64,000 nt of DNA from Actinomycetota bacterium (GTDB lineage Bacteria; Actinomycetota; Thermoleophilia; Solirubrobacterales; 70-9): contig JAFDWO010000146.1 of assembly GCA_018268415.1 (NCBI GenBank), positions 1 through 64,000 of the forward strand. Reading direction: 5' to 3'. Below, one piece after another: positions 35,829-42,935 of this stretch. The notes beneath the pieces were generated by a model. That model made no database searches. It had not been told where the DNA came from and saw nothing but the letters and a program-made list of their open reading frames with translations. The first letter of the stretch is position 1, and each line of letters opens with the position of its first letter. The position numbers and the translations under genes were made by a program.

Positions 35829-37777
35829 CCGAGCGCCCCCACGCGCAGCAGGACCAGCATCGCCAGGACCAGCACCAGCAGGTAGGCGGCGTAGGCCCGG
35901 ACGCTCCCCGACTGGATCCGGCGCACGGTCGCGGCGACGGCGAGCGCCCGGTCCCGCAGCGGGCGATAGAGGTGGGTATCGAAGCGGTGGGGAACCTCGC
36001 CGCGGTAGGAGACCGAGGCGACCAGCCCGCCGCGCTTGGTGACCTCGACCTCGCGCTCCGGGCGCAGCACCGCCTGGAGGACGAGAACGAGCGGCTTGGT
36101 GAATCCGGCCGAGGTCCACCCCAACGCCGGCTCGACCCGCTGGCCGCAGGCCCAGGCGGGGACCGGCGCGGCGCGACGCTCACCGCGCAGGCGCCAGGCG
36201 ACCGCGGTCAGGACGACGATCCCGAGCAGCAGCCACGGTGCCGGGAGCGAGCCGGTCCCCGGCACCTCGAGCCCCGGGTGGGCGGCCATCGCGGGAGCCC
36301 CCGGAGCCAGCTTGACCAGCGCCGGAAGCAGGAGACCGGGCACCGCGGCGAGGGCGATGCAGCAGCCGGCCAGGAACACCGGAGCGAGGCGCATCGCTGC
36401 CCCCGGCTCCGTCGCCACCGCCGACTCCGGGCGTCGCGGCTCCCCCAGCAGGGCGAGGCCGGCCGCCTTGACGAAGCAGAAGAGGGCGATCGCGGCGGTT
36501 GCGGCGAGGCCCGCGGCGGCCACGCCGCCCGCCAGCCCGGTCCCCAGCGAGGGCCCGAGGGCGACGTGGACGAGCGCCTGCAGGGTCAGCCACTCGGAGA
36601 CGAAGCCGTTCAGCGGTGGCACCCCGGCGATCGCCGCGGCGCCGAGGAGGAACGCGGCGCCGGTCCACGGCATCCGCCGCAGGAGGCCGCCGAGGCGGTC
36701 GAGGTCGAGCGACCCGACGGCGCGCTCGAAGGAGCCCGCGGCGAGGAAGAGGAGGCTCTTGAAGACCGCGTGGTTGAGGACGTGGAGGAGCGCCGCGGCG
36801 AAGGCGATGGCCGCCCAGGTCCGGTCGCCCTCCCAGAGGAAGACCGTGGCGGCGCCGAGCCCGAGCGCGACGATGCCGACGTTCTCCACCGAGCTGAACG
36901 CGAGCAGGCGCTTCAGGTCCCGCTGGACGAGGGCGAAGAGGACCCCGCCGAGGGCCGAGAGCAGGCCGACCGCCAGTAGGACCAGCCCCGCCCAGAGCGG
37001 CACCGGCGCCGCCCATTGGAAGAACACCCGGATGAGACCGTAGATCGCGACCTTCACCATCACGCCCGACATCAGCGCCGAGAGGTGACTGGGGGCGACC
37101 GGGTGGGCGCGGGGCAACCAGGCATGGAGCGGCATCAACCCCGCCTTCGTCCCGAACCCGATCAGCGCGCCGACGATCACCAGCGTCTGCACCGCCGCGC
37201 CCTGCCCGGCGAGCGCCCCCGGGTCGGCGAGGGCGCCGTAGTGGGCGAGCGTCAGCATCGCGATCCACACCCCGGTGCCGCCGAGGTGGGTGACGGCGAG
37301 GTAGACGAAGACGACGTGGCGAACCTCGGGGTCGGTGCGCCGGACGAGGATCGCGGCCGCCGGGGCGAGCGTCATCAACTCCCAGGCGGCGAGGAAGATC
37401 GAGGCATCACGGGCGGCGACGACGCCGCCGAGGGAGAGCAGGAAGAGGCCGCCGAGGGCGACCAGCCAACGTTCGCCGGGCGCGCCGCGGAGATATTCGC
37501 GGCCGTAGGCGAGGGCCGGCAGGGCGACGAGCGCGATCGTCGCCAGGAAGAAGCCGCTGAGGCCATCGACGCCGAGCGCCGGCGCGAGCCCGCCGTGGAA
37601 GCCCGCGCCGATCGGCGCCGCGCCACAGAGGACGGCCACCCCGGCCGCGCCCGCCAGCCCGACCCCGATCGCCTGCAGCCCCAGGGCAGGAGCAGTCGGC
37701 AGCCGCACCAGCGGCCCGACCGTCCCCACGATGAGGACGACGGCCCCGAGGACCGCCGCCGTTTCGGCCGCGCCCAA
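35825..37777 (-). CDS. HyfB/HycC-like proton-pumping membrane subunit
   Basis: A 650-aa antiporter-like subunit with some sixteen hydrophobic segments. GFGTKAGLMPLHAWLPRAHPVAPSHLSALMSGVMVKVAIYGLIR carries the channel lysine and histidines; FSSVENVGIVALGLG and FKSLLFLAAGSFERAVGSLDLDRLGGL follow. The start is a TTG eleven nucleotides after the ArsR gene; the exact start is less sure than the frame. First structural gene of the complex. Confidence 0.88.
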   Translation of the reverse strand: MGAAETAAVLGAVVLIVGTVGPLVRLPTAPALGLQAIGVGLAGAAGVAVLCGAAPIGAGFHGGLAPALGVDGLSGFFLATIALVALPALAYGREYLRGAPGERWLVALGGLFLLSLGGVVAARDASIFLAAWELMTLAPAAAILVRRTDPEVRHVVFVYLAVTHLGGTGVWIAMLTLAHYGALADPGALAGQGAAVQTLVIVGALIGFGTKAGLMPLHAWLPRAHPVAPSHLSALMSGVMVKVAIYGLIRVFFQWAAPVPLWAGLVLLAVGLLSALGGVLFALVQRDLKRLLAFSSVENVGIVALGLGAATVFLWEGDRTWAAIAFAAALLHVLNHAVFKSLLFLAAGSFERAVGSLDLDRLGGLLRRMPWTGAAFLLGAAAIAGVPPLNGFVSEWLTLQALVHVALGPSLGTGLAGGVAAAGLAATAAIALFCFVKAAGLALLGEPRRPESAVATEPGAAMRLAPVFLAGCCIALAAVPGLLLPALVKLAPGAPAMAAHPGLEVPGTGSLPAPWLLLGIVVLTAVAWRLRGERRAAPVPAWACGQRVEPALGWTSAGFTKPLVLVLQAVLRPEREVEVTKRGGLVASVSYRGEVPHRFDTHLYRPLRDRALAVAATVRRIQSGSVRAYAAYLLVLVLAMLVLLRVGALG

Positions 37778-37787
37778 CCCGCCGGAC

Positions 37788-38168
37788 CTACCGCGACCGG
37801 GTCTTCCTCGACGAGGCGCCTTCCCCAGGCGCCTCCTCCCCCAGCTCCCCCAACAGCGCGTGCGCTTCCTCCAGATGCGAACCGATGACCTGCCGCGCGC
37901 TCTCCATCAGCTGGAAGGTCCGCGGATCACGGACGCTGTAGTGGACGCTCGTCCCTTCCTTGCGCGCCTCCAGGATCCCCGCCCGGCGCATCGCCGCGAG
38001 GTGCTGCGAAGCACCGCTGGAATCGATCCCGAGCTCCGCCTGCAACTGCCCGACGGTCATCTCCCCGTCCCTCAACAGTCCGACCACGCGCACCCGGATC
38101 GGGTGCCCGAGCGTGCGGAAGAACTCCGCCTTCACCTGCGCCGCCGTCTCACGCTTGGTCGTCACCAT
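37788..38168 (-). CDS. ArsR/SmtB-family regulator (Rv0081-like)
   Basis: About 126 aa from the ATG at 38168; a TTG nine codons upstream is an alternative. The winged helix shows KAEFFRTLGHPIRVRVVGLL and GIDSSGASQHLAAMRRAGILEARKEG. There is no cysteine in the protein, so it lacks the metal site of classical ArsR. The sequence and its position next to a hydrogenase-related operon recall M. tuberculosis Rv0081, a hypoxia-linked regulator before Rv0082-Rv0087 (from general knowledge). Probably represses itself and the operon via the dyad at 38182-38201. Confidence 0.85.
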   Translation of the reverse strand: MVTTKRETAAQVKAEFFRTLGHPIRVRVVGLLRDGEMTVGQLQAELGIDSSGASQHLAAMRRAGILEARKEGTSVHYSVRDPRTFQLMESARQVIGSHLEEAHALLGELGEEAPGEGASSRKTRSR

Positions 38169-38181
38169 CCGTAAGGACCTT

Positions 38182-38201
38182 ATCTTATAAGCCAATAAGA
38201 T
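38182..38201. promoter_or_regulatory. Candidate ArsR operator
   Basis: Perfect 7-bp inverted repeat ATCTTAT and ATAAGAT with a 6-bp spacer, 14 nt upstream of the ArsR-family ATG. It is strikingly A/T-rich in this GC-rich DNA and overlaps the expected -10 region, so binding there would block the promoter. Confidence 0.6.
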
Positions 38202-38212
38202 TTCCCCCAGTC

Positions 38213-38253
38213 AGCTGTTCCTTTTGCCCACCATTCCGGCAAAAGGAACAGCT
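38213..38253 (-). terminator. 16-bp-stem hairpin after rapZ
   Basis: 38213-38228 pairs perfectly with 38238-38253, 9-nt loop. It overlaps the rapZ stop codon and separates the uvrC-rapZ unit from the ArsR gene. No T-run follows. Confidence 0.75.
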
Positions 38254-39115
38254 AACCGTCGATGTCGACGTCGCGGTGCTTCACGCGGACGACGACGTCG
38301 TCGCGGTTCTCGAGGTCCCGCCGGATGCGGTCGGCGACGGTCACCGAGCGGTGGCGGCCGCCGGTACAACCGATCGCGATCGTCAGGTGGCTCTTGCCCT
38401 CCGCCACGTAGGCGGGGACGAGGAACTCGAGCAGCGGCATAAGGCGACCGTAGAACTCGCCCGCCTGGGTTCCTGACTCGACGTAGCGACGGACCGCCTC
38501 GTCCTGGCCGGTCAGCGGGCGCAGGTCCAGGTCGTAGTGGGGGTTGGGCAGGAAGCGGACGTCGAGGGTGAGGTCGGCGTCGCGCGGCGGGCCGTTCTTG
38601 AAGCCGAAGGTGAGCAGCGTCAGCGCCAGCTTTTCGTCGCGCTCGGTGCCGAGCAACTCCTCGGCGATGCGGCGGCGCAGTTCGTGGCCGGTCAGGTCGG
38701 TGGTGTCGATGACGATGTCGGCGCGCTCACGCAGCGGCGCCAGCATCGCCCGCTCGGCGCGGATCCCGTCGACGATCCGCCCTTCGGGCGCCAGCGGATG
38801 GCGCCGGCGGGTCTCCTTATAGCGGTCGAGCAGCGTCCCCTCATCGGCCTCGAGGAAGAGTAGTTTCGGCTCCGGCCCGTCGCGTTCGAGGTCCTCGACC
38901 ACCTGCACCAGCTCCTCGAAGTACTCGCCGCCGCGCACGTCGGAGACGATCGCGGCGCGCTCCACCCCGGAGCCCTCGTGGATGAAGAGCTCGCCCAGTC
39001 CGGCGATCATCCGGGGCGGCAGGTTGTCGACGCAGAAGTAGCCGCCGTCCTCGAAGGCGGCGATCGCTTCCGACTTCCCCGCCCCGGAGTGCCCGGTGAT
39101 GATCACCAGGGTCAT
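38252..39115 (-). CDS. rapZ: RapZ/YvcJ-family nucleotide-binding protein
   Basis: A 287-aa P-loop protein. Walker A is TGHSGAGKS near residues 7-15; the family hallmark LTFGFKNGPP lies mid-protein and the C-terminal IAIGCTGGRHRSVTVAD is conserved. RapZ binds nucleotides and, in enterobacteria, a small RNA; in actinobacteria its role is less clear. The ATG at 39115 gives the usual N-terminus MTLVIITGHSGAGKS and is preceded by GGAGGAGAGGG; a TTG at 39163 overlapping uvrC is possible. The yvcK and whiA neighbours common elsewhere are not next to it here. Confidence 0.92.
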   Translation of the reverse strand: MTLVIITGHSGAGKSEAIAAFEDGGYFCVDNLPPRMIAGLGELFIHEGSGVERAAIVSDVRGGEYFEELVQVVEDLERDGPEPKLLFLEADEGTLLDRYKETRRRHPLAPEGRIVDGIRAERAMLAPLRERADIVIDTTDLTGHELRRRIAEELLGTERDEKLALTLLTFGFKNGPPRDADLTLDVRFLPNPHYDLDLRPLTGQDEAVRRYVESGTQAGEFYGRLMPLLEFLVPAYVAEGKSHLTIAIGCTGGRHRSVTVADRIRRDLENRDDVVVRVKHRDVDIDG

Positions 39116-39155
39116 CTCGCGACGCGCCCTCTCCTCCTGCAGGATGTCGGTCTCG

Positions 39156-41063
39156 CTAGCCAATGCGGTGTAGTTGCTCGTGGATCTCACGGCCGAGTTT
39201 GCCAGGCAGGCCGGGCACACTCTCGAGTTCCTCCCGCGAAGCGGCCAGGAACCGCTCCGGGGAGCCGAAATGCCTGAGCAGGGCCCGCTTCCGCGCCGGA
39301 CCCACGCCCTTCAGCTCGTCGAGCACCGAGCCGGTCATCGCCCGGTCGCGGCGACCCCGATGGTGTTCGATCGCGAACCGGTGCGCCTCGTCGCGGACCC
39401 GCTGCAGGAGCTGGTTCCCCTCCGAGCCGCGCGGCAGCTCGATCGGCTCGACGCAACCGGGGACGAAGACCTCCTCCTCGCGCTTGGCGAGGCTGACGAT
39501 CGTCACGCCGAGGTCCGCGAACGGCCGCAGCGCGCGCATCCCGGCCGCGAGCTGGCCTTTACCCCCGTCGATCATGATCAGCGACGGGAGCGAGGCGAAG
39601 CTCTCGTCGCGTTTGCCGTCATGCGGCGAGAGGTCGTTCTGCTCGAAATAACGATTGAGGCGCCGGCCCAGCACCTCCTCCATCGAGGCGAAATCGTCGG
39701 GGCCCTGGTCGCCTGGCTCGCGCAGGTCCCCGCGGACCTTGAAGCGGCGGTAATCGGACTTCTTCGGCGCGCCGCCCTCGAAGACGACCATCGAGGCGAC
39801 CGTGTGCTCGCCGCCGATCGTCGAGATGTCGAAGCCCTCGATGCGGACCGGCAGCTCCTCCATGCCGAGCACCTCGGCGAGCGAGCTGAGGCTCTCGACG
39901 CGACGGGCGCGGCGGTGCTCGCGCCGCAGCCGGTCCTGGTCCAGGGCCAGCTGGGCATTGCGCTCGGCGAGCTCACGCAGGCGGCGTTTGTCGCCCCGCT
40001 CGGCGGCGTGGACGGCGACCGCGGTGCCACGGCGCTCGCTCAGCGCCTCGGCGATCACCGGGGCGCGATCGCGCAGGTAGGAGCCGACGATGATCGTCCG
40101 CGGCATCGAGGGCGAGGCCGAGTAGTACTGCCCGATGAACTCCTCGGTCACCTCGGCGACGTCACGTTCGCCTTCGTTGTCGAGGTAGAAGCTCTGGCGC
40201 TCGGCGAGGATGCCGTCACGGACCTGGAACACCTGGGCGTTGGCGTCGGCGCCCTCGACCGCGACGCCGATCAGGTCGGCGGTCCCGACCGTGCCCCCGG
40301 CGACGCGCTGGCGCTCGAAGAGCGACCGGATCGCCTTGAGACGATCACGGTAGATCACCGCGCGCTCGAATTCCTCGGCGTCCGCGGCCTCCGCCATCTT
40401 GGCTTCCTGCTCCTTTTCCACCTGGCGATAGCGGCCGGAGAGGAAATCGATGATCGCGTCGATGTTGCGTCGGTACTCCTCCTGGGAGACGTGCCCCACG
40501 CAGGGCGCCCCGCAGCGCTTGATGTAGTAGTCGAGGCAGGGGCTGCCGGAGCGGCGGCCCGGCTCGACTCCCTCGCAGGTGCGGAACTGGAACAGCTTGC
40601 CCAGCAGGTCGAGCGTCTCGCGCAGGCGCTTGGCGCTGCTGAACGGCCCGAAATAGGCGCGATGAGCACGATGCTTCTCGCGGGTGAAGTAGACGCGTGG
40701 ATAATCCTCGTCGAGGCTGACGGCGACGTAGGGATAGGACTTGTCGTCGCGCAGGCGGATGTTGAAGCGCGGGCGGTGGCGCTTGATGAAGCTCTGCTCG
40801 GTCAGCAGCGCCTCGGCCTCGGAGTTGGTGACGAGAGTGTCGATCCGCTCGATCCGGCTGGTCAGGCGCGGCTCGCCGCCGCTGAAGTGCGAGGCGATCC
40901 GTTTCTTGATCGAGCGCGCCTTGCCGACGTAGAGCAGCTCGTCGTCCTTGCCGTAGAAGAGGTAGACGCCCGGCTGGTCGGGCAGCTTGCGCCGCTCCTC
41001 GGCGATCCGCTCGGCGCGGCCGAGCGCCCCGCTCGAGCTTGCGTTGTGGTCGCCGATGGCCAT
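39156..41063 (-). CDS. uvrC: Excinuclease ABC subunit C
   Basis: A 635-aa nucleotide-excision-repair nuclease that makes both incisions. GIY-YIG region PGVYLFYGKDDELLYVGKA (residues about 31-49), a central UVR helix pair after KRCGAPCVGHVS, the RNase H-like endonuclease domain with FDIS and DGGKGQL, and two C-terminal helix-hairpin-helix motifs ending GVGPARKRALL and VPGLPGKLG. The ATG at 41063 has TACCCT 7 nt upstream and no ribosome binding site. Confidence 0.96.
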   Translation of the reverse strand: MAIGDHNASSSGALGRAERIAEERRKLPDQPGVYLFYGKDDELLYVGKARSIKKRIASHFSGGEPRLTSRIERIDTLVTNSEAEALLTEQSFIKRHRPRFNIRLRDDKSYPYVAVSLDEDYPRVYFTREKHRAHRAYFGPFSSAKRLRETLDLLGKLFQFRTCEGVEPGRRSGSPCLDYYIKRCGAPCVGHVSQEEYRRNIDAIIDFLSGRYRQVEKEQEAKMAEAADAEEFERAVIYRDRLKAIRSLFERQRVAGGTVGTADLIGVAVEGADANAQVFQVRDGILAERQSFYLDNEGERDVAEVTEEFIGQYYSASPSMPRTIIVGSYLRDRAPVIAEALSERRGTAVAVHAAERGDKRRLRELAERNAQLALDQDRLRREHRRARRVESLSSLAEVLGMEELPVRIEGFDISTIGGEHTVASMVVFEGGAPKKSDYRRFKVRGDLREPGDQGPDDFASMEEVLGRRLNRYFEQNDLSPHDGKRDESFASLPSLIMIDGGKGQLAAGMRALRPFADLGVTIVSLAKREEEVFVPGCVEPIELPRGSEGNQLLQRVRDEAHRFAIEHHRGRRDRAMTGSVLDELKGVGPARKRALLRHFGSPERFLAASREELESVPGLPGKLGREIHEQLHRIG

Positions 41064-41070
41064 CTCCCTA

Positions 41071-41076
41071 AGGGTA
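41071..41076 (-). promoter_or_regulatory. Putative -10 hexamer for uvrC (leaderless)
   Basis: Minus-strand TACCCT, 7 nt upstream of the uvrC ATG. A plus-strand TAGGCT at 41075-41080 overlaps it and could serve the divergent hydratase gene. Confidence 0.45.
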
Positions 41077-41126
41077 GGCTGCCGCCCAGCGCGGCTTTCG
41101 CGGACAGGGCGACCACAAGGAGCGAG

Positions 41127-41939
41127 ATGAGCACCCCACCGGAACTGAACACCCTGCGGATCGAGATCGACGGCGACCTCGGGACGCTCACCCTCGACCG
41201 CCCCGACGCCTTCAACGCGATGAGCCCCGAGCTGATCGGGGAGCTCGCCATCGCCACCGGCTATCTCGCCGACACGGCGCCGATCCGCGCCCTGATCGTG
41301 ACCGGCGCGGGCCGCGCCTTCTGCTCGGGCGGCGACATCAACTGGTTCCGGAAAGGAATCGACGAGCCCGACATCGACATCTCCGCCGACGTGCGCCGCG
41401 GCGCCGAGGTGATGCACCAGGCGATCATCGACCTGCGCCGGATCCCGGTCCCGGTGATCGCCGCGATCAACGGTCCGGCGGCCGGCGCGGGCTTCTCCCT
41501 CGCGCTCGCCTGTGATGTCCGCATCGCCTCCGAGGATGCCTTCTTCGCCCCGGCCTACGGCCGCGTCGGCCTTTCACCCGACGGCGGGATGACCTACTTC
41601 CTGCCCCGCGTCATCGGCCCGTCCAGGGCCCTCGAGCTGCTCCTCGACGACCCCAACCTGCCCGCCGCCGACGCCCTCGCGATGGGCATCGCCACCGAGG
41701 TCGTCCCCGGCGACCAGGTGATGGACCGCGCCCGCGAGCGCGCCGGCGAGCTCGCCAAGCTCGCCCCCCACTACGTGAAGATGGCCAAAAGCCTGGTCGG
41801 CGTGAGCCTCGACAACAGCATCACCGAGCACCTCCAGCTGGAGCGCCACGGTATCGCCGACGGCATCGGCACCGAGGACGCCCGCATCGGCATCAACGCC
41901 TTCTTCAGCGGCGAGAACCCAGAGTTCGCCGGCCGCTGA
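41127..41939 (+). CDS. Enoyl-CoA hydratase/isomerase (crotonase family)
   Basis: A 270-aa crotonase-fold enzyme acting on acyl-CoA. The oxyanion-hole regions are visible: ALIVTGAGRAFCSGGDINWF and INGPAAGAGFSLALACDVRIASEDAFFAPAYGRVGLSPDGGMTYFLPR. The second catalytic position carries an aspartate (SPDGG), common in isomerase/hydratase members. Exact substrate unknown. ATG with AAGGAG 4 nt upstream. Divergent from uvrC. Confidence 0.9.
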   Translation: MSTPPELNTLRIEIDGDLGTLTLDRPDAFNAMSPELIGELAIATGYLADTAPIRALIVTGAGRAFCSGGDINWFRKGIDEPDIDISADVRRGAEVMHQAIIDLRRIPVPVIAAINGPAAGAGFSLALACDVRIASEDAFFAPAYGRVGLSPDGGMTYFLPRVIGPSRALELLLDDPNLPAADALAMGIATEVVPGDQVMDRARERAGELAKLAPHYVKMAKSLVGVSLDNSITEHLQLERHGIADGIGTEDARIGINAFFSGENPEFAGR

Positions 41940-41943
41940 CGAC

Positions 41944-41992
41944 GTTGACGGGCCGAAAACTTCAGATATAGAGGAGTTTTCGGCCCGTCAAC
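41944..41992. terminator. Hairpin G, copy 2, bidirectional terminator
   Basis: Perfect 18-bp stem (41944-41961 with 41975-41992), 13-nt loop, between two convergent genes. Same stem as 23400-23448 but an unrelated loop. Confidence 0.8.
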
Positions 41993-42023
41993 AAGGTCGA
42001 CGCACGACTTTGTGACCCCCGAC

Positions 42024-42497
42024 TCAGGCCGGCGGTGCCATCAGGCGGGTGACCGATTCGCCGACGAAGCTCGGCTTCGGCGCGCCCTCGACCGTGATCG
42101 TGAACTTGGTCACCGCCTGCCACCAGCCGCCCTCGAGCTCGTCGAAGGAGACCAGCTCGGCGCTGCCGACGATCTGGCTGCCGACCGGGACCGGTGCCGG
42201 GAAGCGCACCTTGTTCCAGCCATAATTGACGGCGAGCGCGAAGCCGTCCGCCTGCATCAGTTCCTGGCGAAAGCCGTCGGCCAGCGACAGGGTCAGGTTG
42301 CCGTGGGCAATCGTCACCCCGTAGGGGCTTTCCGTCTTCGCCCGCTCCGGGTCGACGTGGATCCACTGGTGGTCACCCGAGACGTCGGCGAAGCCGTTGA
42401 TCAGATCCTGGGTCACGGTGCGCGCCGGGCTCGGCCCGATCTCCTTACCGACGATCGCTTTCATCCCCTCCACGCCCCGCACCGCGACTCCCGCCAT
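42024..42497 (-). CDS. MaoC-like (R)-specific enoyl-CoA dehydratase
   Basis: A 157-aa hot-dog-fold protein. The hydratase-2 motif is present as FADVSGDHQWIHVDPERA with the catalytic Asp/His pair, followed by GVTIAHGNLTLSL. It hydrates trans-enoyl-CoA or a related thioester. Starts at an ATG overlapping the cupin stop (TGATG), so the two are co-translated. Convergent with the crotonase gene, which suggests a shared acyl-CoA theme. Confidence 0.88.
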   Translation of the reverse strand: MAGVAVRGVEGMKAIVGKEIGPSPARTVTQDLINGFADVSGDHQWIHVDPERAKTESPYGVTIAHGNLTLSLADGFRQELMQADGFALAVNYGWNKVRFPAPVPVGSQIVGSAELVSFDELEGGWWQAVTKFTITVEGAPKPSFVGESVTRLMAPPA

Positions 42498-42883
42498 CAG
42501 TCGGTCCACCAGTCGGGCAGCAGTTCGCCGTCGTTCGGATGGTGGGCGCCGACGGCGAGGACGGAGATGCCTTCCGGGCCGCCCTCGATGCAGCGCGCGA
42601 CCTCGGGGGCGATCCGGATCGCGTCGAGCTCGACCACGTCGATCACCTCGTCGTCGAGTTTCAGCCGGCCCGAGCCCGCGATCACGACGTAGATCTCCTC
42701 GGCCTCGTCGTGCTTGTGGCCAAACGGCATCCGCTTGCCGGGCTTGACCTTGATGTGGGCAAGGCCGGTCTGCTCCGCGCCCAGGTCCTCACGGGCGAAG
42801 CGTGCCTCCTGCTGCTCGCTGAACCCGCCCGCCACGGCCGAGTCCTTCACATCGTTCAAGCTCTTGTGCGTGTAATCCGCCAC
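42497..42883 (-). CDS. Small cupin-domain protein
   Basis: A 128-aa protein from a GTG with a strong GGAGGAA upstream. The cupin motif is visible as PFGHKHDEAEEIYVVIAGSGRLKLDDE (His/His/Glu metal ligands) with the second motif around VGAHHPNDG. Cupins of this size are metal-dependent enzymes or sensors; no specific activity can be assigned. Co-translated with the MaoC-like gene. Confidence 0.82.
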   Translation of the reverse strand: MADYTHKSLNDVKDSAVAGGFSEQQEARFAREDLGAEQTGLAHIKVKPGKRMPFGHKHDEAEEIYVVIAGSGRLKLDDEVIDVVELDAIRIAPEVARCIEGGPEGISVLAVGAHHPNDGELLPDWWTD

Positions 42884-42922
42884 TCTTCCTCCGAACGTTC
42901 GTGTCTCTGTTGACGCGTTCCG

Positions 42923-42928
42923 TAGCCT
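42923..42928 (+). promoter_or_regulatory. Putative -10 hexamer, leaderless promoter
   Basis: TAGCCT lies 7 nt before the GTG at 42936. Confidence 0.5.
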
Positions 42929-42935
42929 AGAAGGC

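Noticed and set aside
38252-41063. Expected uvrC-rapZ-yvcK-whiA neighbourhood
   Set aside because: I looked for yvcK and whiA after rapZ; instead there is a hairpin and the ArsR-type gene. They must be elsewhere, so no feature is claimed.
39174-41126. Very long plus-strand frame across uvrC
   Set aside because: Only its last part (from 41127) is a real gene, the crotonase; the rest is antisense to uvrC and has no recognisable fold.
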